A DNA stretch of 64,000 nucleotides from Streptomyces luteolifulvus (GTDB taxonomy: Bacteria; Actinomycetota; Actinomycetes; Streptomycetales; Streptomycetaceae). Position numbers and translations under genes: made by a program. Shown in pieces: positions 16,781 through 24,669 of this stretch; the first letter of the stretch is position 1, and every line of letters begins with the position of its first letter. The stretch lies in assembly GCF_008806595.1 (NCBI RefSeq), contig NZ_VZRB01000004.1, forward strand, positions 124,001-188,000, written 5' to 3'. The notes below the pieces were generated by a model, which saw nothing but the letters and a program-made list of their open reading frames with translations, did not search any database and was not told where the DNA came from.

Positions 16781-17701
16781 TCATGGGGCCGGGCGGCCCA
16801 GCTCCGCGGAGATCCTCCCCAGCTGCTCCAGCCGGCGCTCCAGGGTGGGGTGGGTGGAGAACAGGTTCGCCACGGTCGAGCCCGGGCCGAGGGCCGGGGT
16901 GAAGAAGAAGGCGTTGAACGCCTGCGCGGTGCGCAGGTCCCGGGTGGGGATGCGAGCGATGTCGCCGGTGACCTTGGTCAGCGCCGACGCCAGCGCCGAG
17001 GGCCGGCCGGTGAGCAGGGCGGCGGCCCGGTCGGCGGCCAGCTCCCGGTAGCGGGACAGGGCGCGAATCAGCAGGAAGCTGAGGGCGTAGACGAGGGCCG
17101 AGACCGCCATGACGGCGAACAGCAGCGCGGCGGTGTTCTGGTCCTCGCGCCGGTCGCGGCCGCCGCCGAACAGCTGGGAGTAGAAGGCGAAGCGGACCAT
17201 GAGCCCGGCGATCACACCGAGGAACGAGGCGATGGTGATCACGGCGACGTCGCGGTGCGCGACATGGGACAGCTCGTGGGCGAGGACGCCTTCCAACTCC
17301 TCGGGCTCCAGGCGGCGCAGCAGCCCAGTGGTCACACACACGACCGCGTGGTCGGCGTTACGGCCGGTGGCGAACGCGTTGGGCAGGTCCATGCCGGATA
17401 CGGCCACCTGGGGCTTGGGCATGTCGGCGATGGCGCACAGCCGGTCGATGACCCCGTGCAGTTCGGGCTGCTCCTCGGGGGTGACGAGGCGACCGTGCAT
17501 CGCGAACAGTGCGATCCGGTCGGAGAACCAGTACTGGGCGGCCAGCAGCCCGGCGGCGATGACCACCACCAGCACCCACGACTTCAGCAGCACGATCAGC
17601 ACGGCGACGAACACCACATACAGCAGGCCGAGCAGGAACAGCGTCAGGCCCATGCGGGCGGTCAGCTGCCGGTCGGGAGCGAAGCGGCTGCGCATGGTCA
17701 T
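16781..17701 (-). CDS. htpX: HtpX-like M48 membrane metalloprotease
   Basis: A 306-residue zinc protease with HELSH at residues 142-146 and the third-ligand helix RYRELAADRAAA. Two N-terminal hydrophobic segments and a central pair anchor it in the membrane with the active site in the cytoplasm. HtpX degrades damaged membrane proteins together with FtsH, whose gene lies 2.6 kb downstream. It starts at 17701, 19 bases after PspAA on the same strand. Confidence 0.9.
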   Translation of the reverse strand: MTMRSRFAPDRQLTARMGLTLFLLGLLYVVFVAVLIVLLKSWVLVVVIAAGLLAAQYWFSDRIALFAMHGRLVTPEEQPELHGVIDRLCAIADMPKPQVAVSGMDLPNAFATGRNADHAVVCVTTGLLRRLEPEELEGVLAHELSHVAHRDVAVITIASFLGVIAGLMVRFAFYSQLFGGGRDRREDQNTAALLFAVMAVSALVYALSFLLIRALSRYRELAADRAAALLTGRPSALASALTKVTGDIARIPTRDLRTAQAFNAFFFTPALGPGSTVANLFSTHPTLERRLEQLGRISAELGRPAP

Positions 17702-17720
17702 CTCCCCTCGTCACCCCTCG

Positions 17721-17999
17721 TCACCCTGGGATCAGGCCCTCGTCGGCCAGCAGGGCCTGCACCTCATGCAGGCTGGTGTCCTCGTCGGGGAGGATCAGGT
17801 CCGAGGGCGCGAGTGTGTCGGCGGGGAGCGGGGTGCCCAGGGCGCGTACGGCGTCCAGCAGTGCCCGCAGCCCGCTGGCGAAGGCCTGCTCGTCGCCGGA
17901 CACGGCGGCCGACTGCAGGACAGCGTCCAGTTCGTTGAGCTTGTCCAGATGGGTGTCGGCGATGTCGTACTGGCCCTCGCCGAGAATCCGCATGATCAC
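17721..17999 (-). CDS. pspAA: PspA-associated protein PspAA
   Basis: A 92-residue protein beginning MIMRILGEGQYDI, the conserved start of PspAA, with an acidic middle (DEQAFASGLRALLDAVRALG) and the ending DLILPDEDTSLHEVQALL. It occurs almost always beside pspA; its role in the Psp response is not settled. The GTG start overlaps the pspA stop (GTGA), which gives strong coupling. Confidence 0.85.
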   Translation of the reverse strand: MIMRILGEGQYDIADTHLDKLNELDAVLQSAAVSGDEQAFASGLRALLDAVRALGTPLPADTLAPSDLILPDEDTSLHEVQALLADEGLIPG

Positions 18000-18790
18000 G
18001 ACGGTGCCCCCTTGTCCGGCTTGTCCGGCTTGCGGTCGGCGTCGGTGGCCTCGCCGCTCTCCAGCGCGGGCGACGATTTGGGAGCGGCAGTGAGTTCGCC
18101 CTTCATCCGGGCCAGCTCCAACTCCACGTCCGTTCCCGAGGACGCCCTGTCCAGCTCGGCCTGGATGTCGTCCCGGCCGGCCGGCAGAGTGGCGTCCTCC
18201 AGTGCCCCGGTGGCGATCAGCTCGTCCAGTGCGCCGGCACGGGCCTGGAGCTCCTCGGTCTTGTCCTGGGCGCGCTGGATGGCCATGCCGACGTCGCCCA
18301 TCTCCTCGCCGATGCCGGTGACGGCCTCGGTGATCCGGGTCTCTGCCTCGGCAGCGGTATAGGTGGCCTTGAGGGTTTCCTTGCGGGTTCGGAAGGCGTC
18401 CACCTTGGCTTCGAGGCGTTGCGCACCCAGGGTGAGCTTCTCTTCCTGGGCCTGCAGCGCGGCGTGCTGGCCTTGCAGGTCGGTGAGCTGCGTGGCCACT
18501 GCTGCCCGGCGTCCCAGGGCTTCGCGGGCGAGGTCCTCGCGTCCGACGGCGAGCGCCTGCTGAGCCTGCCCCTGAAGCTTGCCGCTCGACTGCTCCAACG
18601 TGCTCATCTGCAGTTCGAGACGTTTGCGGCTGGTGGCGACGTCCGCCACGCCGCGCCGCACCCGAAGCAGCAGCTCCTGCTGCTTCGCGTAGGAATAGTC
18701 GAGTACCTCACGCGGATCCTCGGCGCGGTCGAGCGCCTTGTTCGCCTTGATCCGGAACAGGTCCGCGATACGGCGAGCGATGCTGGTCAT
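17996..18790 (-). CDS. pspA: PspA/IM30 family envelope stress protein
   Basis: A 264-residue, largely coiled-coil protein (for example VRRGVADVATSRKRLELQMS and ALQAQEEKLTLGAQRLEAKV) of the PspA/IM30/Vipp1 type. An N-terminal amphipathic segment MTSIARRIADLFRIK binds membranes. ESCRT-III-like oligomers stabilise leaky membranes. It heads the pspA-pspAA-htpX run. Its position between metal pumps suggests use during metal-induced membrane damage. Confidence 0.9.
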   Translation of the reverse strand: MTSIARRIADLFRIKANKALDRAEDPREVLDYSYAKQQELLLRVRRGVADVATSRKRLELQMSTLEQSSGKLQGQAQQALAVGREDLAREALGRRAAVATQLTDLQGQHAALQAQEEKLTLGAQRLEAKVDAFRTRKETLKATYTAAEAETRITEAVTGIGEEMGDVGMAIQRAQDKTEELQARAGALDELIATGALEDATLPAGRDDIQAELDRASSGTDVELELARMKGELTAAPKSSPALESGEATDADRKPDKPDKGAPS

Positions 18791-18847
18791 GCCAACCGGT
18801 CCCTTCGTCGCGGTCCCGCACGCCCGTGCCGCGAACGTGCGGGAGAT

Positions 18848-19132
18848 TCAGTGGTGCTGCGGATCCTTCTTCGTCAGGTCGGTCCCACCGTGGTCGTCCT
18901 GCTGATGGCGGGGGCTCGTTCCGTCCTGCTCCCGCTCGTGCGGTCCCCTGCCGTGACCACCCTGACCATCCTGTCCGCCGTGGCCTCCGTGCATGAACGC
19001 CATGCTCAGCGGGCACGCCGCCACGAGGGCGATGAGGACGAGGGTGAGCGGCGGCACGCCGAGCCAGAGCAGCACGGCAGCCGCGGCGACCGCCACCGCG
19101 ATGACCGTGAGCGGTTTCGGTTTCGTCTTCAT
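18848..19132 (-). CDS. DUF2933 domain-containing small membrane protein (second copy)
   Basis: A 94-residue paralogue of the protein at 10348. It has two hydrophobic segments (VIAVAVAAAAVLLWLG and LVLIALVAACPLSMAFM) and a His/Gly-rich tail (HGGHGGQDGQGGHG...HQQDDHGG). The shared AACPL core marks DUF2933. It is the first gene of the minus-strand run to pspA and htpX and has candidate operators upstream. Confidence 0.8.
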   Translation of the reverse strand: MKTKPKPLTVIAVAVAAAAVLLWLGVPPLTLVLIALVAACPLSMAFMHGGHGGQDGQGGHGRGPHEREQDGTSPRHQQDDHGGTDLTKKDPQHH

Positions 19133-19213
19133 CTCCGGCTCCCAAGGTCTCTCAGGTCTCTCAGGTCTCTTGCGATCGCATGCCTCTGGACTCCAGGCTC
19201 CCTCTCGTAGGGC

Positions 19214-19242
19214 TACCCCGCATGGGTACTAAGGGTCTTAAA
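19214..19242 (-). promoter_or_regulatory. composite CsoR-like / ACTAAG-type site
   Basis: On the minus strand TACCC-ATGCG-GGGTA (19214-19228) resembles a CsoR half-site pair. It abuts ACTAAG-GGT-CTTAAA (19228-19242), an imperfect copy of the ACTAAG-type palindrome. Both lie about 95 bases before the second DUF2933 gene. Confidence 0.4.
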
Positions 19243-19363
19243 AGTGGGCCGACAGGCCCACCCTGATCGTGGATCGCTCATCCGGGCCCCGAGGCGCCGG
19301 TACGGGCGGTGTGGAGGGTGAGGCGGGGCAGGCAGGGCCAGCCGATTTGCGTCGGGCGCTCCT

Positions 19364-19405
19364 GGTGGGTGTCGGCCGGTGGGTGTCGGCCGGTGGGTGT
19401 CGGCG
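19364..19405. repeat. 14-base tandem repeat, three copies
   Basis: GGTGGGTGTCGGCC is present three times head to tail just after the FtsH stop codon. No gene spans it. Confidence 0.75.
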
Positions 19406-19409
19406 CGGG

Positions 19410-21440
19410 TCATGACGCGGCCTTCGGAGGCATGTCGGACCGGTCCGGGCCGGGAGCGGGCGCCGTGTGCGCGTGACGGGTGTGGCGTGCGGCCGGCTCC
19501 TTGGCGACGGAGACGCGGCGCGGTGCGATCGTTTCCCCCGTCGGGTGCGCGCTCGGCGGCTCGGTGCCCAGCAGGTCGTACACCATCGCGCCGTCCACGG
19601 TCTCCTGCGTGAGGAGGAGGCCGGCCAGTTCATCCAGTTGCCTGCGGTGCTCGGTGAGCAGGTCGGTGGCCCGCTGCTCGGCCTCGCGCAGCAGCCGGGC
19701 GATCTCCGCGTCGATGGTGGCCTGCGTGGCCTCGGCGAAGGGGCGGCTGGACATAGCCGTACCGCCGCTGCCCAGGAACACCGAGCCGCCCTGCGGATAG
19801 CCCACCGGGCCGAGCGCGGGCGACAGACCGAACTCACGGACCATCTTGGTGGCCAACTCGGTGGCTCCGGCCAGGTCGTTGGCGGCTCCGGTGGAGCCCT
19901 GGCCGAAGACGACGAGTTCGGCCGCGCGGCCCCCGAGCCGTACCGACAGGGTCTGGTTCAGGTAGTCCTCGCCGTACAAGTGGCGCTCCACCAGCGGAAG
20001 TTGCTCGGTGACCCCGAGGGCCTGTCCAGCGGGGAGGATGGTCACCTTGGCCACCGGGTCGGCGTGCGGCGACAGCGCGGCGACCAGGGCGTGCCCGGCC
20101 TCGTGGACGGCCACGGCCTCCTTCTCCGCGGGCAGCAGCACGTTGGAGCCCTCGCGGCGGCCGAGCAGGATCCGGTCCCGGGCCGCGTCGAAGTCGTCCG
20201 CGACCAGGACCTCGCGGCCGTCCCGTACGGCGACGATGGCGGCCTCGTTGGCCAGATTGGCCAGGTCCGCGCCGGAGAAGCCGGGCGTGCCGCGTGCCAC
20301 CTTCTCCAGGTCGACGTCCTTGCCCAGCTGCTTGTCCTGGCAGTGCACGGCCAGGATCGCGGCCCGCTCGGCCAGGGTGGGCAGCGGGATGGTCACCTGC
20401 CGGTCGAAGCGCCCGGGTCGCAGCAGCGCCGGGTCGAGGACCTCGGGCCGGTTGGTGGCGGCCAGCACCACGATGCCCTCGGCCGCCTCGAAGCCGTCCA
20501 TCTCGGACAGGAGTTGGTTGAGGGTCTGCTCCCGCTCATCGTTGGAGACGATCTGCCCGGCCGCGGCCCGGCGTCCGCCGAGCGCGTCGATCTCGTCGAC
20601 GAAGACGATGGCGGGCGCCCGCTTGCGGGCCTCGGCGAACAGGTCCCGCACCCGGGCGGCGCCGACACCGACGTACATCTCGACGAAACTCGACCCCGCC
20701 ACCGACAGGAACGGCACCTCCGCCTCGCCGGCGACCGCGCGGGCCAGCAGGGTCTTGCCGGTGCCGGGCGGGCCGACCATCAGCACGCCGCGCGGCGCCA
20801 TGGCCCCGGCGCGGCGGTAGCGTTCGGGCCTGCGCAGGAAGTCGACCACCTCGGCGATCTCGGACTTGGCGCCCTCGTAGCCCGCGACATCCACGAACGT
20901 GGTCTCGGGCCGTTCCGCGTCGAAGACCTTGACCTTGGACTTGCCGACCCCGCCCAGCATGCCCTGCATGCCGGCCGCGCCCTTCGACATCCTGCGCCAG
21001 AACCAGATGATGAGCAGGAACGGGGCAAGGATCAGGATCCAGGACACTATCTGGGAGCCGGCGGACGGAGAGGTGGACGGCGGCTTGGCCGTCACCGCCA
21101 CGTTCTTGTCCTCCAACCGGTCCAGCAGTTGGTCCCCGGCCAACTGGACCGGGACGGCCGTGGTGAAGGTGTGCCCGTTGGTGAGTGTGCCGTTCGCCTC
21201 ACCGTTGGCCTTGATGGTGACGGTCTTGACCTTGCCGTCGTCGACCTGGTCGATGAACTTCGAGTACGTCAGGTCCATCTTCACCGGCTCGTCGGCGCGC
21301 AGCCCCGGCAGCACCACCCACAGACCGACGGCCAGCAGGATGGCCAGCGGCCACAGCCAGTGCCGCCAGGCGGGCGGGGTCGGCGGCGCGGTGGGCGTCG
21401 GCCGGTCCCCTGGGGGAGGCGGTTCGGCCTGCTTGGTCAT
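19410..21440 (-). CDS. ftsH: ATP-dependent zinc metalloprotease FtsH (internal start)
   Basis: A 676-residue FtsH. An N-terminal Pro-rich cytoplasmic stretch comes first, then a transmembrane helix ([16 protein letters not shown]), an extracytoplasmic domain and a second helix ([15 protein letters not shown]). The AAA+ domain has Walker A GPPGTGKT (223-230), IVFVDEID and the second region of homology, and the protease domain has HEAGH (446-450). ATG 21440 has ACGGAG eight bases upstream, so it can be translated separately although its frame is continuous with the ATPase. It is likely a second, metal-island copy of FtsH, since streptomycetes have a housekeeping one elsewhere. It degrades misfolded membrane proteins. 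Confidence 0.85.
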   Translation of the reverse strand: MTKQAEPPPPGDRPTPTAPPTPPAWRHWLWPLAILLAVGLWVVLPGLRADEPVKMDLTYSKFIDQVDDGKVKTVTIKANGEANGTLTNGHTFTTAVPVQLAGDQLLDRLEDKNVAVTAKPPSTSPSAGSQIVSWILILAPFLLIIWFWRRMSKGAAGMQGMLGGVGKSKVKVFDAERPETTFVDVAGYEGAKSEIAEVVDFLRRPERYRRAGAMAPRGVLMVGPPGTGKTLLARAVAGEAEVPFLSVAGSSFVEMYVGVGAARVRDLFAEARKRAPAIVFVDEIDALGGRRAAAGQIVSNDEREQTLNQLLSEMDGFEAAEGIVVLAATNRPEVLDPALLRPGRFDRQVTIPLPTLAERAAILAVHCQDKQLGKDVDLEKVARGTPGFSGADLANLANEAAIVAVRDGREVLVADDFDAARDRILLGRREGSNVLLPAEKEAVAVHEAGHALVAALSPHADPVAKVTILPAGQALGVTEQLPLVERHLYGEDYLNQTLSVRLGGRAAELVVFGQGSTGAANDLAGATELATKMVREFGLSPALGPVGYPQGGSVFLGSGGTAMSSRPFAEATQATIDAEIARLLREAEQRATDLLTEHRRQLDELAGLLLTQETVDGAMVYDLLGTEPPSAHPTGETIAPRRVSVAKEPAARHTRHAHTAPAPGPDRSDMPPKAAS

Positions 21441-24275
21441 GGCGGACTCCGTAGGTCTGGGCGCTCCTACGCGCCGGCGCCGAGGTAGCGGTCGGGGTCG
21501 GCGTCGAAGGTGGTGGCGCACTGCGGGGAGCAGAAGTAGTAGGTGTGGCCTGCCGCTTCGCGGTGTTCGGCAGCGGCGTCCGGGCTGATCTGCATGCCGC
21601 AGACCGGGTCCTTGACGGTCTGGGCCGAGCCTTCGTCCGCCCCCGTGTGGTGACCGTGACGCTTGAAGATGCTCATCTCCGTCTCCGTCTCCGTTGTCGT
21701 GTCGGGTCGGGCGGTACGGTCGTGTGCCCGTGCCGCGCTCTTCCGGGACCTCCACACGAGGCTGGACCGCGGCGGCGGTGGTGCTGGGCAGCGCGGCGGA
21801 GCGCCAGCGGCGCAGCCGGTTGGCGTTGGTGACGACCGACAGGGACGACAGGGCCATCGCGGCGGCGGCGAGGATCGGGCTGAGCCGCAGGCCGAGCCAC
21901 GGGTAGAGGGCACCGGCGGCGACGGGCACGCCCACCGCGTTGTAGACCAGCGCGAAGAACAGATTCTGCCGGATGTTGCGCATGGTCGCCCGCGACAGCT
22001 TGATCGCGGTGACCACGCCGGACAGCGAGCCGGAGATGAGAGTGATGTCGGCGGCCTCGATGGCCACGTCGGTGCCCGTGCCGATGGCCAGGCCCACATC
22101 GGCGGCGGCCAGCGCGGGGGCGTCGTTGATGCCGTCGCCGACCATGCCCACCCGGCGTCCCTCGGCCTGCAGACCGCGTATGGCGTCGGCCTTGTGCTCG
22201 GGCAGGACCTCGGCGAGCGCCCGTTCGATGCCGACCTCGGCGGCGATCGCGGCGGCGGTACGCCGGTTGTCGCCGGTCAGCATGACCACCTGCACGCCCA
22301 TCTGCCGCAGAGCGGCGATCGCGGCGGCCGAGTCCTCCTTGACCGTGTCGGCGACTGCCAGCACCCCGGCGGGACGGCCGTCGACGGCGGCCATCACCGG
22401 GGTCTTGCCCTGCGCGGACAGTTCGGCCGCGACCGGTTCGAGCGCCGCGGTGTCGATACCGACATCGGCGAGCAGCCGCGCCGCGCCGACGAGAACGGCG
22501 TGCCCGTCCACGGTGGCCTGCACGCCCTTGCCGGTCACCGAGTCGAAGCCGGATGCGACCGGCACGTCCAACCCGCCCTCTCGCGCCCCGGAGACGATGG
22601 CGGCGGCCAGCGGGTGCTCGCTGTCCCGCTCGGCCCCGGCGACCAGGGCGAGCAGGGTGTCCGGTTCGATGTCGTCCGCGGGGCGTATGTCGGTGAGGAC
22701 GGGCGCTCCGGCGGTGATGGTGCCGGTCTTGTCCAGCACGACGGTGTCCAGCTTGTGGGCGGTCTCCAGCGCCTCGGCCGAGCGGATGAGGATGCCTGCG
22801 CGGGCGCCCTTGCCGGTGCCGACCATGATGGACATCGGGGTGGCCAGGCCCAGCGCGCAGGGGCAGGCGATGATCAGTACCGAGACCGCCGAGACCAGGG
22901 CGAGGGTGAGAGCCGGGGCCGGGCCGACGGTGTACCACAGCGCGAACGTGCCGATCGCGACGGCGATGACGGCGGGCACGAAGTAGGCGGAGGTGGCGTC
23001 CGCGAGCCGCTGGATCGGCGCCTTGGAGGCCTGCGCCTGCCGCACCAGGCGGATGATCTGGGCGAGCATGGTGTCCGCGCCGACCTTGGCGGCGCGCACC
23101 CGCAGGGATCCGGTGCCGTTGACGGTCGCGCCGATGACCGTGTCACCCGCCCGCTTGGTGACCGGCATCGGCTCGCCGGTCACCATGGACTCGTCCACCG
23201 CGGAGGATCCGGAGATCACCTCGGCGTCCACGGGCACCTTCTCGCCGGGCCGGACGAGGACCTCGTCGCCGAGCTGGACGTCCTCCACGGGAATCTCGGT
23301 CTCGGCCCCGTCGCGTACGACGCGGGCGGTGCGCGCCTGCAGCCCCAGCAGAGCCCGGATGGCCTCACCGGTGCCGGCCTTGGCCTTCGCCTCCAGGAGC
23401 CGCCCGAGCAGGATCAGCGTCAGGATCACCCCGACGGCTTCGAAGTACACCTCGCGCACGTCCTCCGGGAGCGCGGTGGGAGCGAACGTGACGAGGAGGC
23501 TGTAGCCGTAGGCCGCTGCCGTGCCCAGGGTGATCAGCGAGTTCATGTCGGCCGCGCGGTGGGCGAGCGTCAGCCAGCCGGTGCGGTGGATCGGCCAGCC
23601 CGTGTAGAACATCACGGGAGTGATCAGCGCCAGTTGCAGCCAGTGATTGAGCATCCACCCGGGCACCCAGTCCGCGCCGAACAGCTCATGGGCCATGACG
23701 GCGAACAGCACCGGCGCGGTCAGTACGGCGCCGAAGGCCACGCGACGGCTCAGATCCCGGATCTCCGCCTGCCGCTCGGCGGCCTCGGCCGCTTCCGCCG
23801 CCGCGGCCTCCCCCTCGCTCGGCCCCGCGGACGGGACGTGGGTGTCCGGCACCCGGCCCACGTCACCGGGCGGGGCCGCGCCGTTCCCGCCCGACCCGTC
23901 ACCGGGCTCGACCAGCACCGTGCCGTGGATCATGTTCATCCCGCACGCGAAGCCGAACGACCCCGCCTCGGCCGGGTTCAGACGCACCGTCGTGCGCTCG
24001 TGGGCCGGCAGCGCGGCGCTCACCCGCAACTCCGGGAAGACGACGCGGTTCGTGCACTCCCCGGACTCCTGCCGATCGAAGACCAGCTCGGCCGGAACCC
24101 CTTGCCGCAGCCGGATCACGTCGGGGCTGTAGCCGCCGCGCACGGTCACCTCGACGCGCTGCACCCCATGCGAGAGCTCCGCCGCCCGCGCCCGGCGCGG
24201 GCCGAAGAAGAACCAGCCCATCGCGGCGACGGCAACGACGGAGACGGTGATCACGACCAGGTCGGCCACGTTCAT
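19410..24275 (-). CDS. cupredoxin-P1B ATPase reading frame continuing into FtsH
   Basis: One uninterrupted frame of about 1,621 codons. Residues 1-145 are a membrane anchor and a cupredoxin-like domain ([17 protein letters not shown], ligands in ECTNRVVF and [10 protein letters not shown]). Then follows a full P1B ATPase core with CPC at 471-473, DKTGT (Asp515), SEHPLA and GDGINDA, ending near residue 825 at NANRLRRW. ATPases normally stop there; here no stop occurs. The next roughly 120 codons look out-of-frame (Arg/Pro/His-rich), and the frame then enters FtsH at 21440. Either a +/-1 indel removed the ATPase stop, or this is a sequencing error: a shift near the ATPase end would stop it at TGA 21673-21675, overlapping the YHS start as ATGA. 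A true fusion is less likely. Copper export is the predicted role. GGAG precedes ATG 24275. Confidence 0.75.
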   Translation of the reverse strand: MNVADLVVITVSVVAVAAMGWFFFGPRRARAAELSHGVQRVEVTVRGGYSPDVIRLRQGVPAELVFDRQESGECTNRVVFPELRVSAALPAHERTTVRLNPAEAGSFGFACGMNMIHGTVLVEPGDGSGGNGAAPPGDVGRVPDTHVPSAGPSEGEAAAAEAAEAAERQAEIRDLSRRVAFGAVLTAPVLFAVMAHELFGADWVPGWMLNHWLQLALITPVMFYTGWPIHRTGWLTLAHRAADMNSLITLGTAAAYGYSLLVTFAPTALPEDVREVYFEAVGVILTLILLGRLLEAKAKAGTGEAIRALLGLQARTARVVRDGAETEIPVEDVQLGDEVLVRPGEKVPVDAEVISGSSAVDESMVTGEPMPVTKRAGDTVIGATVNGTGSLRVRAAKVGADTMLAQIIRLVRQAQASKAPIQRLADATSAYFVPAVIAVAIGTFALWYTVGPAPALTLALVSAVSVLIIACPCALGLATPMSIMVGTGKGARAGILIRSAEALETAHKLDTVVLDKTGTITAGAPVLTDIRPADDIEPDTLLALVAGAERDSEHPLAAAIVSGAREGGLDVPVASGFDSVTGKGVQATVDGHAVLVGAARLLADVGIDTAALEPVAAELSAQGKTPVMAAVDGRPAGVLAVADTVKEDSAAAIAALRQMGVQVVMLTGDNRRTAAAIAAEVGIERALAEVLPEHKADAIRGLQAEGRRVGMVGDGINDAPALAAADVGLAIGTGTDVAIEAADITLISGSLSGVVTAIKLSRATMRNIRQNLFFALVYNAVGVPVAAGALYPWLGLRLSPILAAAAMALSSLSVVTNANRLRRWRSAALPSTTAAAVQPRVEVPEERGTGTRPYRPTRHDNGDGDGDEHLQASRSPHGGGRRLGPDRQGPGLRHADQPGRRCRTPRSGRPHLLLLLPAVRHHLRRRPRPLPRRRRVGAPRPTESAMTKQAEPPPPGDRPTPTAPPTPPAWRHWLWPLAILLAVGLWVVLPGLRADEPVKMDLTYSKFIDQVDDGKVKTVTIKANGEANGTLTNGHTFTTAVPVQLAGDQLLDRLEDKNVAVTAKPPSTSPSAGSQIVSWILILAPFLLIIWFWRRMSKGAAGMQGMLGGVGKSKVKVFDAERPETTFVDVAGYEGAKSEIAEVVDFLRRPERYRRAGAMAPRGVLMVGPPGTGKTLLARAVAGEAEVPFLSVAGSSFVEMYVGVGAARVRDLFAEARKRAPAIVFVDEIDALGGRRAAAGQIVSNDEREQTLNQLLSEMDGFEAAEGIVVLAATNRPEVLDPALLRPGRFDRQVTIPLPTLAERAAILAVHCQDKQLGKDVDLEKVARGTPGFSGADLANLANEAAIVAVRDGREVLVADDFDAARDRILLGRREGSNVLLPAEKEAVAVHEAGHALVAALSPHADPVAKVTILPAGQALGVTEQLPLVERHLYGEDYLNQTLSVRLGGRAAELVVFGQGSTGAANDLAGATELATKMVREFGLSPALGPVGYPQGGSVFLGSGGTAMSSRPFAEATQATIDAEIARLLREAEQRATDLLTEHRRQLDELAGLLLTQETVDGAMVYDLLGTEPPSAHPTGETIAPRRVSVAKEPAARHTRHAHTAPAPGPDRSDMPPKAAS
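21467..21676 (-). CDS. YHS domain metal-binding protein
   Basis: A 69-residue protein with the YHS motif: [10 protein letters not shown], then [11 protein letters not shown] and DADPDRYLG. Cysteines in CGM and FCSPQC bind metal. YHS domains are often part of, or next to, copper ATPases, as here. It lies in a different frame inside the ATPase-FtsH open frame. Its ATG overlaps a TGA of the alternate ATPase frame, the usual coupling arrangement if the ATPase frame were shifted. Confidence 0.75.
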   Translation of the reverse strand: MSIFKRHGHHTGADEGSAQTVKDPVCGMQISPDAAAEHREAAGHTYYFCSPQCATTFDADPDRYLGAGA

Positions 24276-24326
24276 GGCGGGCTCCTTCACCCTGTGGGCG
24301 GTATGAGATCCACTCTCTCCACCGGG

Positions 24327-24347
24327 TACCCCCACCCAGTAGGGGCC
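24327..24347 (-). promoter_or_regulatory. CsoR-type operator upstream of cupredoxin ATPase
   Basis: TACCCCCACC-CA-GTAGGGGCC differs at only two positions from the csoR-promoter box at 9725. It lies 52 bases before the ATPase start, in a promoter position. Confidence 0.6.
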
Positions 24348-24381
24348 CACCGTCCCCGGAGCAGGGCCACCCGACCCATCC

Positions 24382-24396
24382 GCTAAGTCCCTTAGT
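24382..24396 (-). promoter_or_regulatory. ACTAAG-type operator, site 5
   Basis: GCTAAG-TCC-CTTAGT, one mismatch from the palindromic consensus, lies 107 bases before the cupredoxin ATPase and next to the CsoR-type box. The gene may thus answer to both regulators. Confidence 0.5.
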
Positions 24397-24592
24397 GAGA
24401 CGACATCCTCGTCACACCCACCGTCCAGGCGGGGCCCGGATCCTGACCGCACTGACCGGCCCGCCCCGGCTGCCCCACCTGCCCCGCCTGCCCCGCCGAC
24501 GTCGCACCGGGCCGCGGCCCACCGTCCGCCCTTGAGGGAAGCGGGCGGTACGGGCGGGTCCTCGCCATGCGCCGGCCACCCGGCAAAGTCGT

Positions 24593-24607
24593 ACTAAACC
24601 CATTAGT
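24593..24607 (+). promoter_or_regulatory. ACTAAG-type operator, site 6
   Basis: ACTAAA-CCC-ATTAGT lies 63 bases before the CPD-type ATPase, the same distance as site 1 from its gene. It is symmetric (ACTAA...TTAGT). Confidence 0.5.
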
Positions 24608-24669
24608 TTGTAGGTGAGTGCTGCGGTCGATGCTGATACGCGCACCCGTCACCCGGGGAAGGAGCGCCC

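Noticed and set aside
19364..19405. three 14-base repeats considered as a CRISPR-like or iteron array
   Set aside because: No spacers between units and no replication or cas genes; simple tandem duplication.
21663..24386. 907-codon open frame antisense to the cupredoxin ATPase
   Set aside because: Low-complexity Gly/Arg/Asp text and no ribosome site; the opposite strand encodes a clear P1B ATPase.
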